Positions 29,316 to 38,423 are shown, numbered from the stretch's first letter. The stretch: 64,000 nt of DNA from Pseudomonas persica (GCF_900291015.1 NZ_OLKL01000039.1:124238-188237); one strand, 5' to 3'. Notes: generated by a model from the sequence alone, not told the origin. Translations and numbers: made by a program.

Positions 29316-30041
29316 ATGAACGTACGCTACCTCATCGCAGGCGGCCTGCTCGGCTGCGCGCCACTGGCCCATGCCATCGACCTCAAAGACGACTTCAGCC
29401 TCGAAGCCAAGGCCGGGGTCTTCAGCGACTACCGCACCCGCGGCATCTCCCAGACCCAGAACGACCGGGCCCTGCAAGGCTCACTGAGCTTGATTCACGC
29501 CAGCGGCCTGTACGCAGGCGTGTGGAGCTCCAACGTCGATTTTGGCTATGGCAGCAGCACGCGTCAGGAGCTGGACTACTACGCCGGCTACTTCTGGCAG
29601 GTCAGCGGCGACGTCACCCTCGACACCTCGTACATCAAGTACGTTTACCCGCGCCAGGGCAACTTCAACTACGGTGAATACCATGCTGAACTGCGCGCCT
29701 GGGGCATGCTGCTAGGCGGCAATTACTCGGACAATTTCAACGGCAACCAGTCGATGCTCTACAGCTATGTCGGCTACGCCACGCAGCTGCCCTATGGCAT
29801 TGGCCTGGAAACACGCTACGGGCGCAATGACTACAAAGATCCGAGCTGGTTCGCCAACGACGGTTCGAGCCGCGATACCTACCACGAATGGGAAGTGAAA
29901 CTGAGCCGCATGATGCTGTCGCTAGACTGGTCGGTCAGCTACATCGACACAGACCTGTCGAAGGCAGAATGCGCCAGTTACCTGGGCTTCAACGACATTT
30001 GCTCGGCCACGGTGGTGGCCTCGGTCGGCAAAAGCTTCTGA
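29316..30041 (+). CDS. TorF-family putative outer-membrane porin
   Basis: A 241-aa beta-barrel of the TIGR02001 (Gcw_chp) type. It has a signal peptide (MNVRYLIAGGLLGCAPLAHA), then alternating strands such as AKAGVFSDYRTRGISQTQN, the hallmark of the family, and ends with Phe (ASVGKSF), as outer-membrane barrels do. It probably admits the substrate of the amidohydrolase upstream. Both genes share the leader AGCATCGAATGAA and a Crc-type motif, so they are likely controlled together. Confidence 0.88.
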   Translation: MNVRYLIAGGLLGCAPLAHAIDLKDDFSLEAKAGVFSDYRTRGISQTQNDRALQGSLSLIHASGLYAGVWSSNVDFGYGSSTRQELDYYAGYFWQVSGDVTLDTSYIKYVYPRQGNFNYGEYHAELRAWGMLLGGNYSDNFNGNQSMLYSYVGYATQLPYGIGLETRYGRNDYKDPSWFANDGSSRDTYHEWEVKLSRMMLSLDWSVSYIDTDLSKAECASYLGFNDICSATVVASVGKSF

Positions 30042-30171
30042 ACCTGTGCGGTACCGACAGGTGCCGCCTTCGCCCGATGGGGACTTTTCCAGTTCTGGCC
30101 TCAAACCTGGCCTTGAACCTGGCCTTGAAATGGCTGGATACTGCCGGTTTTCGGTGGTTCCCGCTGGAACG

Positions 30172-30197
30172 AAAAAAGGGCCGTAAGGCCCTTTTTT
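30172..30197. terminator. Bidirectional rho-independent terminator
   Basis: AAAAAAGGGCC, GTAA loop, GGCCCTTTTTT: a perfect stem with A and T runs on both sides. It serves the porin gene on the plus strand and the tRNA-Gly transcript on the minus strand. Confidence 0.9.
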
Positions 30198-30239
30198 CAA
30201 TGACTTACAGACTTCCATGGAACTCTGTAGATCTATATT

Positions 30240-30315
<76 letters not shown>

Positions 30316-30379
30316 GTCGTGATGGGTGCCATTCTAGCGAATTCTAAAACAGCGTCAACCCCTTGATTCAAAAAAACTT

Positions 30380-30940
30380 TTATTTCTGCTCCGAGCCTTC
30401 GCGCAGGTGCGGCCAGGCGGCCAGCAGGTAGTGCACCATCGACCACAGGGTCAGCCCCGCCGCCACCAGCAGCAGTGCGTAGCCGAGGATTACCCAGAAG
30501 GTCATCGCCGGTGGATTGGCCAGCAGGATCACCAGCGCCAGCATCTGTGCCGCGGTTTTCCACTTGCCGAGGTTGGACACTGCCACATGCGCCCGTGCGC
30601 CCAGTTCGGCCATCCACTCGCGCAGCGCCGACACCACGATCTCGCGGCCGATGATTACCGCGGCCGGCAAGGTCAGCCAGAAGTTGGCGTGGGTCTGCAC
30701 CAGCAGCACCAGGGCCACCGCCACCATCAGCTTGTCGGCCACAGGGTCGAGGAAGGCACCGAACGGCGTGCTCTGCTGCAGGCGACGCGCCAGGTAGCCG
30801 TCCAGCCAGTCGGTGGCGGCGGCAACGGCGAACACGCTGCTGGCGGCTGTGTAGCTCCAGGGGTAAGGCATATAGAACAGCAGGATGAAGATCGGGATGA
30901 GCAGGACGCGTAGAACGGTGAGCAGGTTTGGAATATTCAT
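30380..30940 (-). CDS. pgsA: CDP-diacylglycerol-glycerol-3-phosphate 3-phosphatidyltransferase
   Basis: Inner-membrane enzyme making phosphatidylglycerol phosphate, the committed step to PG and cardiolipin. The 186 aa contain the CDP-alcohol phosphotransferase motif in DWLDGYLARR...FGAFLDPVADK (about 54-78), with four hydrophobic helices around it. The start MNIPNLLTVLRV at 30940 is the family start; a frame 6 codons longer is possible. It follows uvrC by 32 nt, the third gene of gacA-uvrC-pgsA. Confidence 0.96.
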   Translation of the reverse strand: MNIPNLLTVLRVLLIPIFILLFYMPYPWSYTAASSVFAVAAATDWLDGYLARRLQQSTPFGAFLDPVADKLMVAVALVLLVQTHANFWLTLPAAVIIGREIVVSALREWMAELGARAHVAVSNLGKWKTAAQMLALVILLANPPAMTFWVILGYALLLVAAGLTLWSMVHYLLAAWPHLREGSEQK

Positions 30941-30972
30941 CGGTACGACTGGCCGCAAGTTGAGCCCGCATT

Positions 30973-32796
30973 CTACTCGCTATGCAGGCTGGCATAAATC
31001 GACTCGGCAAGCTTTTTACTGATGCCGGGTGCTTTGGCGATTTCATCGATACTGGCGCGGTTGAGCTCCTGCAGGCCGCCGAAATGTTTCAGCAGGTCGC
31101 GCCGGCGCTTGGGCCCTACCCCGGCTACATCCTCCAGGCTGGACACCCGGCGGGCCTTGCCACGGCGGGCGCGGTGACCGGTGATGGCAAAACGGTGGGC
31201 TTCGTCGCGGATCTGCTGGATCAGGTGCAGGGCCGGTGAGTCGCCCTTGAGGGTGAACTCGTGGTGCACATCGTTCAGGTACAGGGTTTCGAAACCAGCC
31301 TTGCGCGTCACGCCCTTGGCCACGCCAAGCAGGGTCAGGTCGCTGAAGCCCAGCGCCTGCATCACGTCACGGGCCATGTTCAGCTGGCCTTTGCCGCCGT
31401 CCACCAGCAGCACATCGGGCAACTTGCCCTCGCCGTCCTTGATGCGCCCGTAACGGCGGGTCAGGGCCTGGTGCATGGCGGCGTAGTCGTCGCCGGCAGT
31501 GACGCCTTCGATGTTGAAGCGGCGGTAGTCGGACTTGAGCGGGCCTTCGGGGCCGAACACCACGCAGCTGGCCACCGTGGCCTCACCGCTGGAATGGCTG
31601 ATGTCGTAGCACTCCAGGCGCTGCGGCACCTCGTCCAGGCCCAGCACCTCGGCCAGCGCCTCGAAACGTGCGGCCATGTGCTGGCGGTTGGCCAGGCGGG
31701 CATTGAGCGCCTGCTCGGCGTTGGTTACCGCCAGCTGCTGCCAGCGGGCCCGGGTACCGCGTACCCGGTGGCTGATGGTCAGCTCGCGGCCGCGCAGGGT
31801 CTGCAGGGCTTCGCTGATGGCGGCGAAGTCTTCGTGCACCACGTTGACAATCAGTTCCCCCGGCAATTCGCGCTCGGCATTGCCCAGGTAGTACTGGGAG
31901 AGGAACGCGGCCATCACTTCGGCCACCTCCTCCTCGATGCCTACCTGCGGGAAGAAGTTCTTGCTGCCCAGCACCCGCCCGCCGCGCACGCTGATCAGGT
32001 GCACGCAGGCGCCACCGGGGTTGACGAAGGCGGCGATAACGTCGACGTCGCCGCTGCCGCCTTCAATGTACTGCTGGTCCTGGACCCGGCGCAGCAAGGC
32101 GATCTGGTCGCGCAACGCGGCGGCCCTCTCGAAATCGAGGGCCATGGCGGCCTTCTCCATCTCGGCATTGAGCTCATTGCCCAATTGCTGGCTACGCCCT
32201 TCGAGGAACATCACCGAGTGGCGCACGTCCTCGGCATATTCCTCGGCGGTCACCAGGCCCGTGCAGGGCCCTTTGCAGCGTTTGATCTGGTATTGCAGAC
32301 ACGGCCGGGTGCGGTTGGCGTAGTAGCTGTCTTCGCACTGGCGCACCGAAAAGGCCTTTTGCAGCAGGCTGAGGCTTTCACGAATGGCCCCGGCGCTGGG
32401 GTATGGGCCAAAGTAGCGGCCCTTGGCCTTCTTCGCTCCACGGTGAATGCCCAGCCGCGGGAACTCACCGTCGGAAAGGAACACGTAGGGGTAGGATTTG
32501 TCGTCACGCAACAGGATGTTGTACGGTGGCCGCCATTCCTTGATCAGGTTCTGCTCCAACAGCAGCGCCTCGGTTTCGTTGGCGGTGATGGTGGTTTCGA
32601 CCTGGGCGATGCGAGCCACCAGCGCGGCGGTCTTGGGCGCCAGACCGGTCTTGCGGAAATAGCTGGCCAGACGCTTCTTGAGGTTCTTGGCCTTGCCCAC
32701 GTAAAGCAGCCGGGCTTCGCCGTCGAACATCCGGTAGACGCCCGGGCGGCCACTGCAGGTCGCCAGGAATGCGCTGGCATCGAAAACTTGGGACAT
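30973..32796 (-). CDS. uvrC: Excinuclease ABC subunit C
   Basis: Makes both cuts around UvrB-marked DNA damage. The 607 aa show the GIY-YIG domain (GRPGVYRMF, LYVGKAKNLKKRLASYF, residues about 16-47), the UVR segment (about 200-235), the RNase H-like cutting domain (LECYDISHSSGE, LLVDGGKGQL) and C-terminal helix-hairpin-helix pairs (LEDVAGVGPKRRRDLLKHFG). Its ATG lies 6 nt after the gacA stop, so translation is coupled, the well-known gacA-uvrC linkage of gamma-proteobacteria. Confidence 0.97.
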   Translation of the reverse strand: MSQVFDASAFLATCSGRPGVYRMFDGEARLLYVGKAKNLKKRLASYFRKTGLAPKTAALVARIAQVETTITANETEALLLEQNLIKEWRPPYNILLRDDKSYPYVFLSDGEFPRLGIHRGAKKAKGRYFGPYPSAGAIRESLSLLQKAFSVRQCEDSYYANRTRPCLQYQIKRCKGPCTGLVTAEEYAEDVRHSVMFLEGRSQQLGNELNAEMEKAAMALDFERAAALRDQIALLRRVQDQQYIEGGSGDVDVIAAFVNPGGACVHLISVRGGRVLGSKNFFPQVGIEEEVAEVMAAFLSQYYLGNAERELPGELIVNVVHEDFAAISEALQTLRGRELTISHRVRGTRARWQQLAVTNAEQALNARLANRQHMAARFEALAEVLGLDEVPQRLECYDISHSSGEATVASCVVFGPEGPLKSDYRRFNIEGVTAGDDYAAMHQALTRRYGRIKDGEGKLPDVLLVDGGKGQLNMARDVMQALGFSDLTLLGVAKGVTRKAGFETLYLNDVHHEFTLKGDSPALHLIQQIRDEAHRFAITGHRARRGKARRVSSLEDVAGVGPKRRRDLLKHFGGLQELNRASIDEIAKAPGISKKLAESIYASLHSE

Positions 32797-32802
32797 GAGG
32801 TT

Positions 32803-33441
32803 TTACAGGCTTGCGTCGACCATACCGTGGCGAACGGCCAGCAAGGTCAGTTCGACATCGCTGGTGACCGAGAGTTTTTCAAAGATCCGATAACGGTAAG
32901 TATTGACGGTCTTGGGCGAGAGGCACAACTTGTCGGAGATGATCTGCACTTTCTGGCAGCCGACGATCATCAGGGCAATCTGGATTTCCCGTTCCGACAA
33001 GGCATCGAACGGCGAGCCCTGTGGCTGGAACGGTTTCAGCGCCAGCTGCTGGGCGATCTGCGGGCTGATGTAGCGCTGGCCGGCAAAGGCCAGGCGGATG
33101 GCCTGGACCATTTCGTCAAGGCCGGCGCCCTTGGTCAGGTAGCCAGCGGCACCGGCCTGCAGCAGGCGCGTGGGGAATGGGTCTTCCTCGCACACGGTCA
33201 CGGCAACCACCTTGATGTCCGGGTGGCTGCGCAGCAGCTTGCGGGTGGCTTCCAGACCACCGATGCCGGGCATTTTCACATCCATCAGCACCACGTCCGG
33301 CTTCAGTTCACGGGCCAGCTTGAGTGCCGATTCGCCCGAGTCACCCTCACCCACCACCTGCAGGCCATCGATGTCGGCCAGCATGCGGGTAATACCGGTT
33401 CGTACCAGATCGTGATCATCGACCACTAAGACCCTAATCAA
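32803..33441 (-). CDS. gacA: Response regulator GacA
   Basis: Partner of the GacS kinase, driving the small RNAs that relieve Rsm/Csr repression. The 212 aa have the receiver domain with Asp8/Asp9 and the phosphorylation site Asp54 (VVLMDVKMPG), and a LuxR-type helix-turn-helix (SEREIQIALMIVGCQKVQII, then LSPKTVNTYRYRIFEKL). The start is taken as TTG at 33441: this gives the standard MIRVLVVDDHD, with GAGG 7 nt upstream; a GTG two codons earlier is the alternative. A TTG start has been described for gacA in other pseudomonads, as I recall. Confidence 0.97.
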   Translation of the reverse strand: MIRVLVVDDHDLVRTGITRMLADIDGLQVVGEGDSGESALKLARELKPDVVLMDVKMPGIGGLEATRKLLRSHPDIKVVAVTVCEEDPFPTRLLQAGAAGYLTKGAGLDEMVQAIRLAFAGQRYISPQIAQQLALKPFQPQGSPFDALSEREIQIALMIVGCQKVQIISDKLCLSPKTVNTYRYRIFEKLSVTSDVELTLLAVRHGMVDASL

Positions 33442-33504
33442 GCACACACCTCGTCAGCAGGGCGATTGGATCCCGCCACCTTAACAAAATTTTTCACGGC
33501 GGAC

Positions 33505-33894
33505 CTAACGCATTCCTTCCGTAAGAAACGCCTGACGTTCAACCGTGCGCGGCCTCACTGTCGGCCGGGATTTGTCGTTGTTGGTCAAACGCCGCAGCAG
33601 GTGCCAGAGTGCCGCCTGATCGTCGCCCGACAACTGCCGGAAAGCCCCCAGCAAACCGGACTCATCGGTGTTCAGCCCCTCGAGCGGTGCCGAGGTGCGG
33701 ATACCGCTGAGCACATATAGCGCATCCACGCCTCTGGCCGCCAATGCCGCCAGGTAATCGGCTCGCGGCGTGCGCTCACCACTCTCGTATTTGCCCTGGG
33801 CATTGGGTTCGACCCCACCGATATCGCCAAACACGCGCTGGGTCATCCCCAGACGCTCACGCTCTTCCCGCAGCCGCGGACCGATTCCTTTCAT
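33505..33894 (-). CDS. XRE-family transcriptional regulator
   Basis: A 129-aa DNA-binding protein. The helix-turn-helix lies at residues about 5-60 (LREERERLGMTQRVFGDIGG, NAQGKYESGERTPRADYLAA). The remainder has no second domain and ends with a basic tail. It resembles small prophage-type regulators that stand alone in pseudomonad genomes. The ATG at 33894 has AAGGAG 6 nt upstream; the longer frame from 33996 is not supported. It lies just upstream of gacA on the same strand. Target genes are unknown. Confidence 0.88.
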   Translation of the reverse strand: MKGIGPRLREERERLGMTQRVFGDIGGVEPNAQGKYESGERTPRADYLAALAARGVDALYVLSGIRTSAPLEGLNTDESGLLGAFRQLSGDDQAALWHLLRRLTNNDKSRPTVRPRTVERQAFLTEGMR

Positions 33895-34011
33895 GGGATT
33901 CTCCTTGTCCCTGATCACACTCATGCACGGCCTATCCGCCTGCAGACAGCCGTATACGCCCGAGCTCACTATGCCCATGCTCACCAGTCGCGACAAGCCA
34001 TCATTGAGCTA

Positions 34012-34443
34012 TCAGTCGATCGTCCGCTGCATACGCACAAAGCATTCGTCCTCACCCATCTCGACGAAGCCATGGCGCTGGTACAGCACACGCGCCGGGT
34101 TGCTGCGAAACACCATCAGCCGTAGCAGCGGCAGATGCCGCCGGCGGGCCCACAGCGCCAGTTGCTCCAGCACCCAGCTGCCGACACCACGCCCACGGTG
34201 CTCAGGTAGCAGGTGCAACTCGCGGATGAACAGTGCCTGGCGGTCCTGGCTGAGACTGCAGAAGCCGAGCACGGTGTCACCTTCAGTCACCAGCCACTGC
34301 TCGCGCCAGCCCCAGGCTTCGTCGAAGGCTTGCTCGATCCACAGCAGGTCGTATTCACGGTAGTACGCCAGCATGGCGCGGCGCGTGAGGTCGCGGGCGA
34401 AGGTGCAGTGGCTGTCGTTGGCGGGGGTCAGTTTCAGGGACAT
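34012..34443 (-). CDS. GNAT-family N-acetyltransferase
   Basis: A 143-aa acetyltransferase. The acetyl-CoA loop is LLPEHRGRGVGSWVLEQLA (about 79-97), preceded by the beta strands around DTVLGFCSLSQDRQALFIRE. The start MSLKLTPANDSH at 34443 has GGAAA just upstream. It reads as a single gene followed by the XRE gene 117 nt on. The substrate cannot be told from the sequence. Confidence 0.88.
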   Translation of the reverse strand: MSLKLTPANDSHCTFARDLTRRAMLAYYREYDLLWIEQAFDEAWGWREQWLVTEGDTVLGFCSLSQDRQALFIRELHLLPEHRGRGVGSWVLEQLALWARRRHLPLLRLMVFRSNPARVLYQRHGFVEMGEDECFVRMQRTID

Positions 34444-34496
34444 CACATTTCCGACTTTTCAGTTTGCCAGGCCCCGCCCTGTCGCCGGCAAGCCAG

Positions 34497-34708
34497 GCTC
34501 TCATAGAACTGCACATAACTCGTTGAATTAGCAGGGCCCCTGTGGGAGCGGCTTTAGCCGCGAACACCGGCGCAGCCGGTGCCATGCACCGCGTTGGATT
34601 CTTCGCGGCTAAAGCCGCTCCCACAGGATACACGGACCGCTTGCGAATTCAGTTCTCTATGCGACAGCGCAGCCCAAAGGGCTGGGCCAGCTCCCACAGG
34701 TACAGCGC
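34497..34708. repeat. 212-bp direct repeat, copy A
   Basis: It matches 36923-37134 in the same orientation, with three mismatches in 212 positions by eye. Inside are two inverted REP arms (GCGGCTTTAGCCGC type with the GCTCCCACAGG core) and part of a third. The two copies bracket the DUF488 and PiT genes. An additional REP-like inverted pair (34684-34745, CCAGCTCCCACAGG type) begins in its last part. Confidence 0.95.
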
Positions 34709-34779
34709 TGCCTTCAAGGCTATCGCTGTACCTGTGGGAGCTGGCTTGCCGGCGACAGGGCCGGTACAACGAATATCGA

Positions 34780-35166
34780 TCATTGGCCGTAGCACACGGG
34801 CGAACTGCCAGGCCCACGCCGGTCCAGTTCGTCCTCCAGCCATTCAGCCAGCACCCGGGCATTGTTATGCTCGGTGTCCTTGCCCGCATAAAGCAATGTC
34901 AGCGCGCCCTTCCCCGCCAGGTCCAGCAGCGGGTACCAGTGTTCGGGGTGGGCTGCCAGTTCCTGCTGGTAGCGCCGGGTGAAGCCGGCGAAGTCCACTT
35001 CACCCTGGTGAAACGCCTTGCGCAATTCAGCCGAGGGTGCAACTTCGCGCAACCACTGCCCGTGCAGATCGTCCTTGCGCTTGTTACGCGGCCACAGGCG
35101 ATCGACCAGCACGCGCTGGCCATCGTCTTGCTCAATCGCATCGTAGACACGCTTGCAGCGAATCAT
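34780..35166 (-). CDS. DUF488 family protein (YeaO-like)
   Basis: A 128-aa protein of the DUF488 family, function unknown. Family features are VYDAIEQDDGQRVLVDRLWP near residue 7 and LLYAGKDTEHNNARVLAEWL near 93. AGGAGAAACCC lies right before the ATG. It is divergent from the PiT transporter (128-nt gap) and lies with it between the two 212-bp repeats. Confidence 0.88.
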   Translation of the reverse strand: MIRCKRVYDAIEQDDGQRVLVDRLWPRNKRKDDLHGQWLREVAPSAELRKAFHQGEVDFAGFTRRYQQELAAHPEHWYPLLDLAGKGALTLLYAGKDTEHNNARVLAEWLEDELDRRGPGSSPVCYGQ

Positions 35167-35294
35167 GGGTTTCTCCTGCCATTACCGTCCGTCTTGAGCC
35201 TAGATAAATCATTGATCGAGGTCACGGCCGGGTCAGGAATTGTTTCTATGCTCAAGGCCTTCGGCACCTTCGCCCCACGCCAACCGGAGCCCCC

Positions 35295-36911
35295 ATGGCA
35301 ACCCCGTCACTGGCCAGCCAGCCGCAACTGACCCAACGCGATTCCCGCCCGCAGCTTGCCCACAAGCCTGGGCGTGCCACCCTGGTGTTGTTCTTCGGCC
35401 TGCTGCTGGTCGGCATCACCTACACCGCCTGGAGCCTGAAGCAGGATGTGACGGCCAGCGGCACGGTAATCACCACGGTCACGCCATTCCTGCTGCTGGG
35501 CCTGGCCTTGCTGATTGCCCTGGGCTTCGAGTTCGTCAATGGCTTCCATGACACCGCCAACGCAGTGGCCACCGTGATCTACACCCACTCGTTGCCGGCA
35601 CCGGTAGCCGTGGTCTGGTCCGGGCTGTGCAACTTCCTCGGCGTGCTGCTCTCCAGCGGCGCGGTGGCGTTCGGCATCATCGCCCTGCTGCCGGTGGAGC
35701 TGATTCTTCAGGTCGGCTCTTCGGCCGGTTTCGCCATGGTCTTCGCCCTGCTGCTGGCGGCGATCATCTGGAACCTCGGCACCTGGTGGCTGGGCCTGCC
35801 AGCATCATCCTCGCACACCCTGATCGGTTCGATCATCGGTGTGGGCGTGGCCAATGCGCTGATGCACGGGCGCGACGGTACCAGCGGCGTGGACTGGGCC
35901 CAGGCCAGCAAGGTCGGTTATGCCTTGCTGTTTTCGCCACTGATCGGCTTTGCCTGCGCTGCCCTGTTGCTGCTGGCCCTGCGCGCGCTGGTCAAGCGCC
36001 AGGCACTGTACCAGGCGCCGGAAGGCCAGACACCACCACCGTGGTGGATCCGCGGCGTGCTGATCCTGACCTGCACCGGGGTGTCCTTTGCCCACGGCTC
36101 CAACGACGGCCAGAAAGGCATGGGCCTGATCATGCTGATTCTGGTTGGCACCCTGCCGATGGCTTACGCGCTGAACAAGACCATGCCCAATCAGCAGGCC
36201 CTGCAGTTTTCCGCCGTCGCCGAGGTAACCCGCCAGGCACTGCTGCGCAACGACCCGCAAGCGGCCCCGGCCGACCCTCGCCAGGTGCTGACCGCGTTCA
36301 TTGCCGAACCCAAGGCCAGCCCGCAACTGGTCCCGGCGCTGGCGGCGCTGACCGGCATGATCGGCGAAGAGGTCAAAGGTTATGGCTCGCTCAAGCGGGT
36401 ACCGGCCGAAGCCATGGCCAACGTGCGCAACGACATGTACCTGACCAGCGAAGCCATCCGCCTGATCGAGAAGAACCAGCTGGTGGCGTTCGATGCCGAC
36501 ACCCGCAGCCATGTGCTGCTGTTCAAGACCCAGCTGGATGACGCCACCCGCTACATCCCGCTGTGGGTGAAAGTGGCCGTGGCCATCGCGCTGGGGCTGG
36601 GGACCATGGTCGGCTGGCGGCGCATCGTGGTGACGGTAGGCGAGAAGATCGGCAAGACCCACCTCAGCTATGCCCAGGGTGCTTCAGCCGAGGTGGTGGC
36701 AATGTGCACCATTGGTGCGGCGGACATGTTCGGGTTGCCGGTGTCGACCACCCACGTGCTGAGCTCCGGGGTAGCCGGGACCATGGTGGCCAACGGCTCG
36801 GGGATTCAGACGCGCACGCTGATCAACCTGCTGATGGCCTGGGTGCTGACCTTGCCGGCAGCGATGCTGTTGGCCGGCAGCCTGTACTGGCTGCTGCACC
36901 ACATCTTCTGA
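35295..36911 (+). CDS. Inorganic phosphate transporter, PiT family
   Basis: Inner-membrane symporter for phosphate, probably as a metal-phosphate complex. The 538 aa carry both PiT signatures, EFVNGFHDTANAVATVIYTH (about 85) and SFAHGSNDGQKGMGLIML (about 265), with a long cytoplasmic loop (about 295-415) between helix bundles, and a final repeat VSTTHVLSSGVAGTMVANGS. GGAGCCCCC precedes the ATG. It has no PhoU-like partner. The whole gene lies between two 212-bp direct repeats; the second begins 12 nt after its stop. Confidence 0.93.
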   Translation: MATPSLASQPQLTQRDSRPQLAHKPGRATLVLFFGLLLVGITYTAWSLKQDVTASGTVITTVTPFLLLGLALLIALGFEFVNGFHDTANAVATVIYTHSLPAPVAVVWSGLCNFLGVLLSSGAVAFGIIALLPVELILQVGSSAGFAMVFALLLAAIIWNLGTWWLGLPASSSHTLIGSIIGVGVANALMHGRDGTSGVDWAQASKVGYALLFSPLIGFACAALLLLALRALVKRQALYQAPEGQTPPPWWIRGVLILTCTGVSFAHGSNDGQKGMGLIMLILVGTLPMAYALNKTMPNQQALQFSAVAEVTRQALLRNDPQAAPADPRQVLTAFIAEPKASPQLVPALAALTGMIGEEVKGYGSLKRVPAEAMANVRNDMYLTSEAIRLIEKNQLVAFDADTRSHVLLFKTQLDDATRYIPLWVKVAVAIALGLGTMVGWRRIVVTVGEKIGKTHLSYAQGASAEVVAMCTIGAADMFGLPVSTTHVLSSGVAGTMVANGSGIQTRTLINLLMAWVLTLPAAMLLAGSLYWLLHHIF

Positions 36912-36922
36912 ATCTGTACGCC

Positions 36923-37134
36923 GCTCTCATAGAACTGCACATAACTCGTTGAATTAGCAGGGCCCCTGTGGGAGCGGCTTTAGCCGCGAACACCGGCGCA
37001 GCCGGTGCCATGCACCGCGTTGGTTTCTTCGCGGCTAAAGCCGCTCCCACAGGATGCACGGACCGCTTGCGAATTCAGTTCTCTATGCGACAGCGCAGCC
37101 CAAAGGGCTGGGCCAGCTCCCACAGGTTCAGCGC
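36923..37134. repeat. 212-bp direct repeat, copy B
   Basis: Second copy of 34497-34708, three differences. It fills most of the gap between the PiT stop and the GST stop, which lies only 8 nt beyond it. Confidence 0.95.
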
Positions 37135-37141
37135 AACCTGA

Positions 37142-37837
37142 TCAACCTGGAATTTTCAGCCCGCGTTGCACCGCCGGCCGCTCGAGAAACGCCGCCAGCA
37201 CCCGCTGCACTTGCTTGAACTGATCGAAGCCGACCAGGTCACCGGCGTTGTAACGCTCCACCAGGTTACGCACCCACGGGAAGATCGCGATGTCGGCAAT
37301 GCTGTACTCGTCGACCATCCATTCCCGGCCTTTCAAATGCCGGTCCAGCACACCAAGCAGGCGCCTGGACTCGTTGACATAACGGTCCCGCGGGCGCTTG
37401 TCCTCGTATTCCTTGCCAGCAAAGAAATGGAAGAAGCCAACCTGGCCGAACATCGGCCCGATGCCGCCCATCTGGAACATCAGCCACTGCAGGGTCTGGT
37501 ATCGCTGGGCCGGATCCTGGCTGAGCAACTGGCCGCTCTTCTCCGCCAGGTACTGCAGGATCGCCCCCGACTCGAACAGCGACAGCGCCTGACCGCCCGG
37601 GCCATTGGGGTCGAGGATGGCGGGGATCTTGTTGTTGGCGCTGAGCGAGATGAACTCGGCACTCAGCTGGTCATCGTTGTCGAAGCTGACCCTGTGCGGC
37701 TCATAGGCCAGGCCAATCTCTTCGAGCATGATCGACACCTTGACGCCGTTGGGTGTCGGCAGTGAATACAGCTGCAGACGCTCGGGGTGTCTGGCCGGCC
37801 ATTTGCGGGTAATGGGGAAAGCACTGAGATCGGTCAT
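37142..37837 (-). CDS. Glutathione S-transferase, YghU/Ure2-like
   Basis: A 231-aa GST. The thioredoxin-like half has YSLPTPNGVKVSIMLEEIGL, typical of the Nu/YghU class, which acts as a glutathione-disulfide reductase rather than a transferase in known members. NNKIPAILDPNGPGG holds the cis-Pro and LFESGAILQYLAEKSG the glutathione Glu-Ser pair. The ATG at 37837 follows AAGG by 6 nt. It lies upstream of copy B of the direct repeat and after the PaaI-type thioesterase gene on the same strand. Confidence 0.93.
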   Translation of the reverse strand: MTDLSAFPITRKWPARHPERLQLYSLPTPNGVKVSIMLEEIGLAYEPHRVSFDNDDQLSAEFISLSANNKIPAILDPNGPGGQALSLFESGAILQYLAEKSGQLLSQDPAQRYQTLQWLMFQMGGIGPMFGQVGFFHFFAGKEYEDKRPRDRYVNESRRLLGVLDRHLKGREWMVDEYSIADIAIFPWVRNLVERYNAGDLVGFDQFKQVQRVLAAFLERPAVQRGLKIPG

Positions 37838-37925
37838 GATCAACCTTGCCGGGGGGAATGAACCTCTCACTCTAGAGACATCCCCGGCGGCTGACCATCA
37901 CCGACCAGTTGTCAGCACGGGCAGT

Positions 37926-38423
37926 TCAGGCTTGGCCGTGAGCCTTGAGCTTGAGCTTTTCGGTATCGACGCGGACGAACACCGAGTCGGCGGTCACCGT
38001 CAGCACATCGTCAGCCCAGACTTCGCAGATCACCCGGGTCTTGCGCCCGACCTCACCTTCCACACGCGCCTTGAGCAACAATTCGACGCCCATGGGTGTG
38101 GGCTTGAGGTAGTTCAGGCCGAGGCTGCCAGTGACACAGTCGATGCGCGGCAGGCTCCCCGCTGCGCGACCTTCGTTGCGGTAGTGGTAAGCCATTGCCG
38201 TCCAGTTGGAGTGGCAGTCGACCAGCATCGCCAGCAGGCCGCCGTAGACCAGGCCGGGCCAGCCGATGAAGGTGCTGTCGGGCGCGTGCCGGCACAACAG
38301 GTGGATGCCGTCGGCATCCCAATGGCTTTGCAGGTGCAGGCCGCTGGGGTGGGCGCAACCGCAACCGTAGCAAGTGCCGTCGGGTGCCGCGAGGGCTTGG
38401 AGGGAAAGGGAGTGGTCGTTCAT
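37926..38423 (-). CDS. PaaI-family thioesterase
   Basis: A 165-aa hot-dog fold protein. It opens with CYGCGCAHPSGLHLQSHW, a Cys-rich motif common in one PaaI subgroup, then GLVYGGLLAMLVDCHSNW covers the helix with the catalytic acidic residue. It would hydrolyse an acyl-CoA; the substrate is unknown. AGGAAG lies 3 nt before the chosen ATG. Neighbours (GABA-type permease upstream, GST downstream) give no firm hint. Confidence 0.88.
   Translation of the reverse strand: MNDHSLSLQALAAPDGTCYGCGCAHPSGLHLQSHWDADGIHLLCRHAPDSTFIGWPGLVYGGLLAMLVDCHSNWTAMAYHYRNEGRAAGSLPRIDCVTGSLGLNYLKPTPMGVELLLKARVEGEVGRKTRVICEVWADDVLTVTADSVFVRVDTEKLKLKAHGQA

Noticed and set aside
30100..30135. Short tandem CCTGGCCTTGAA units before the terminator
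   Set aside because: Only two imperfect copies in the porin 3' region; too short to call a repeat of interest.
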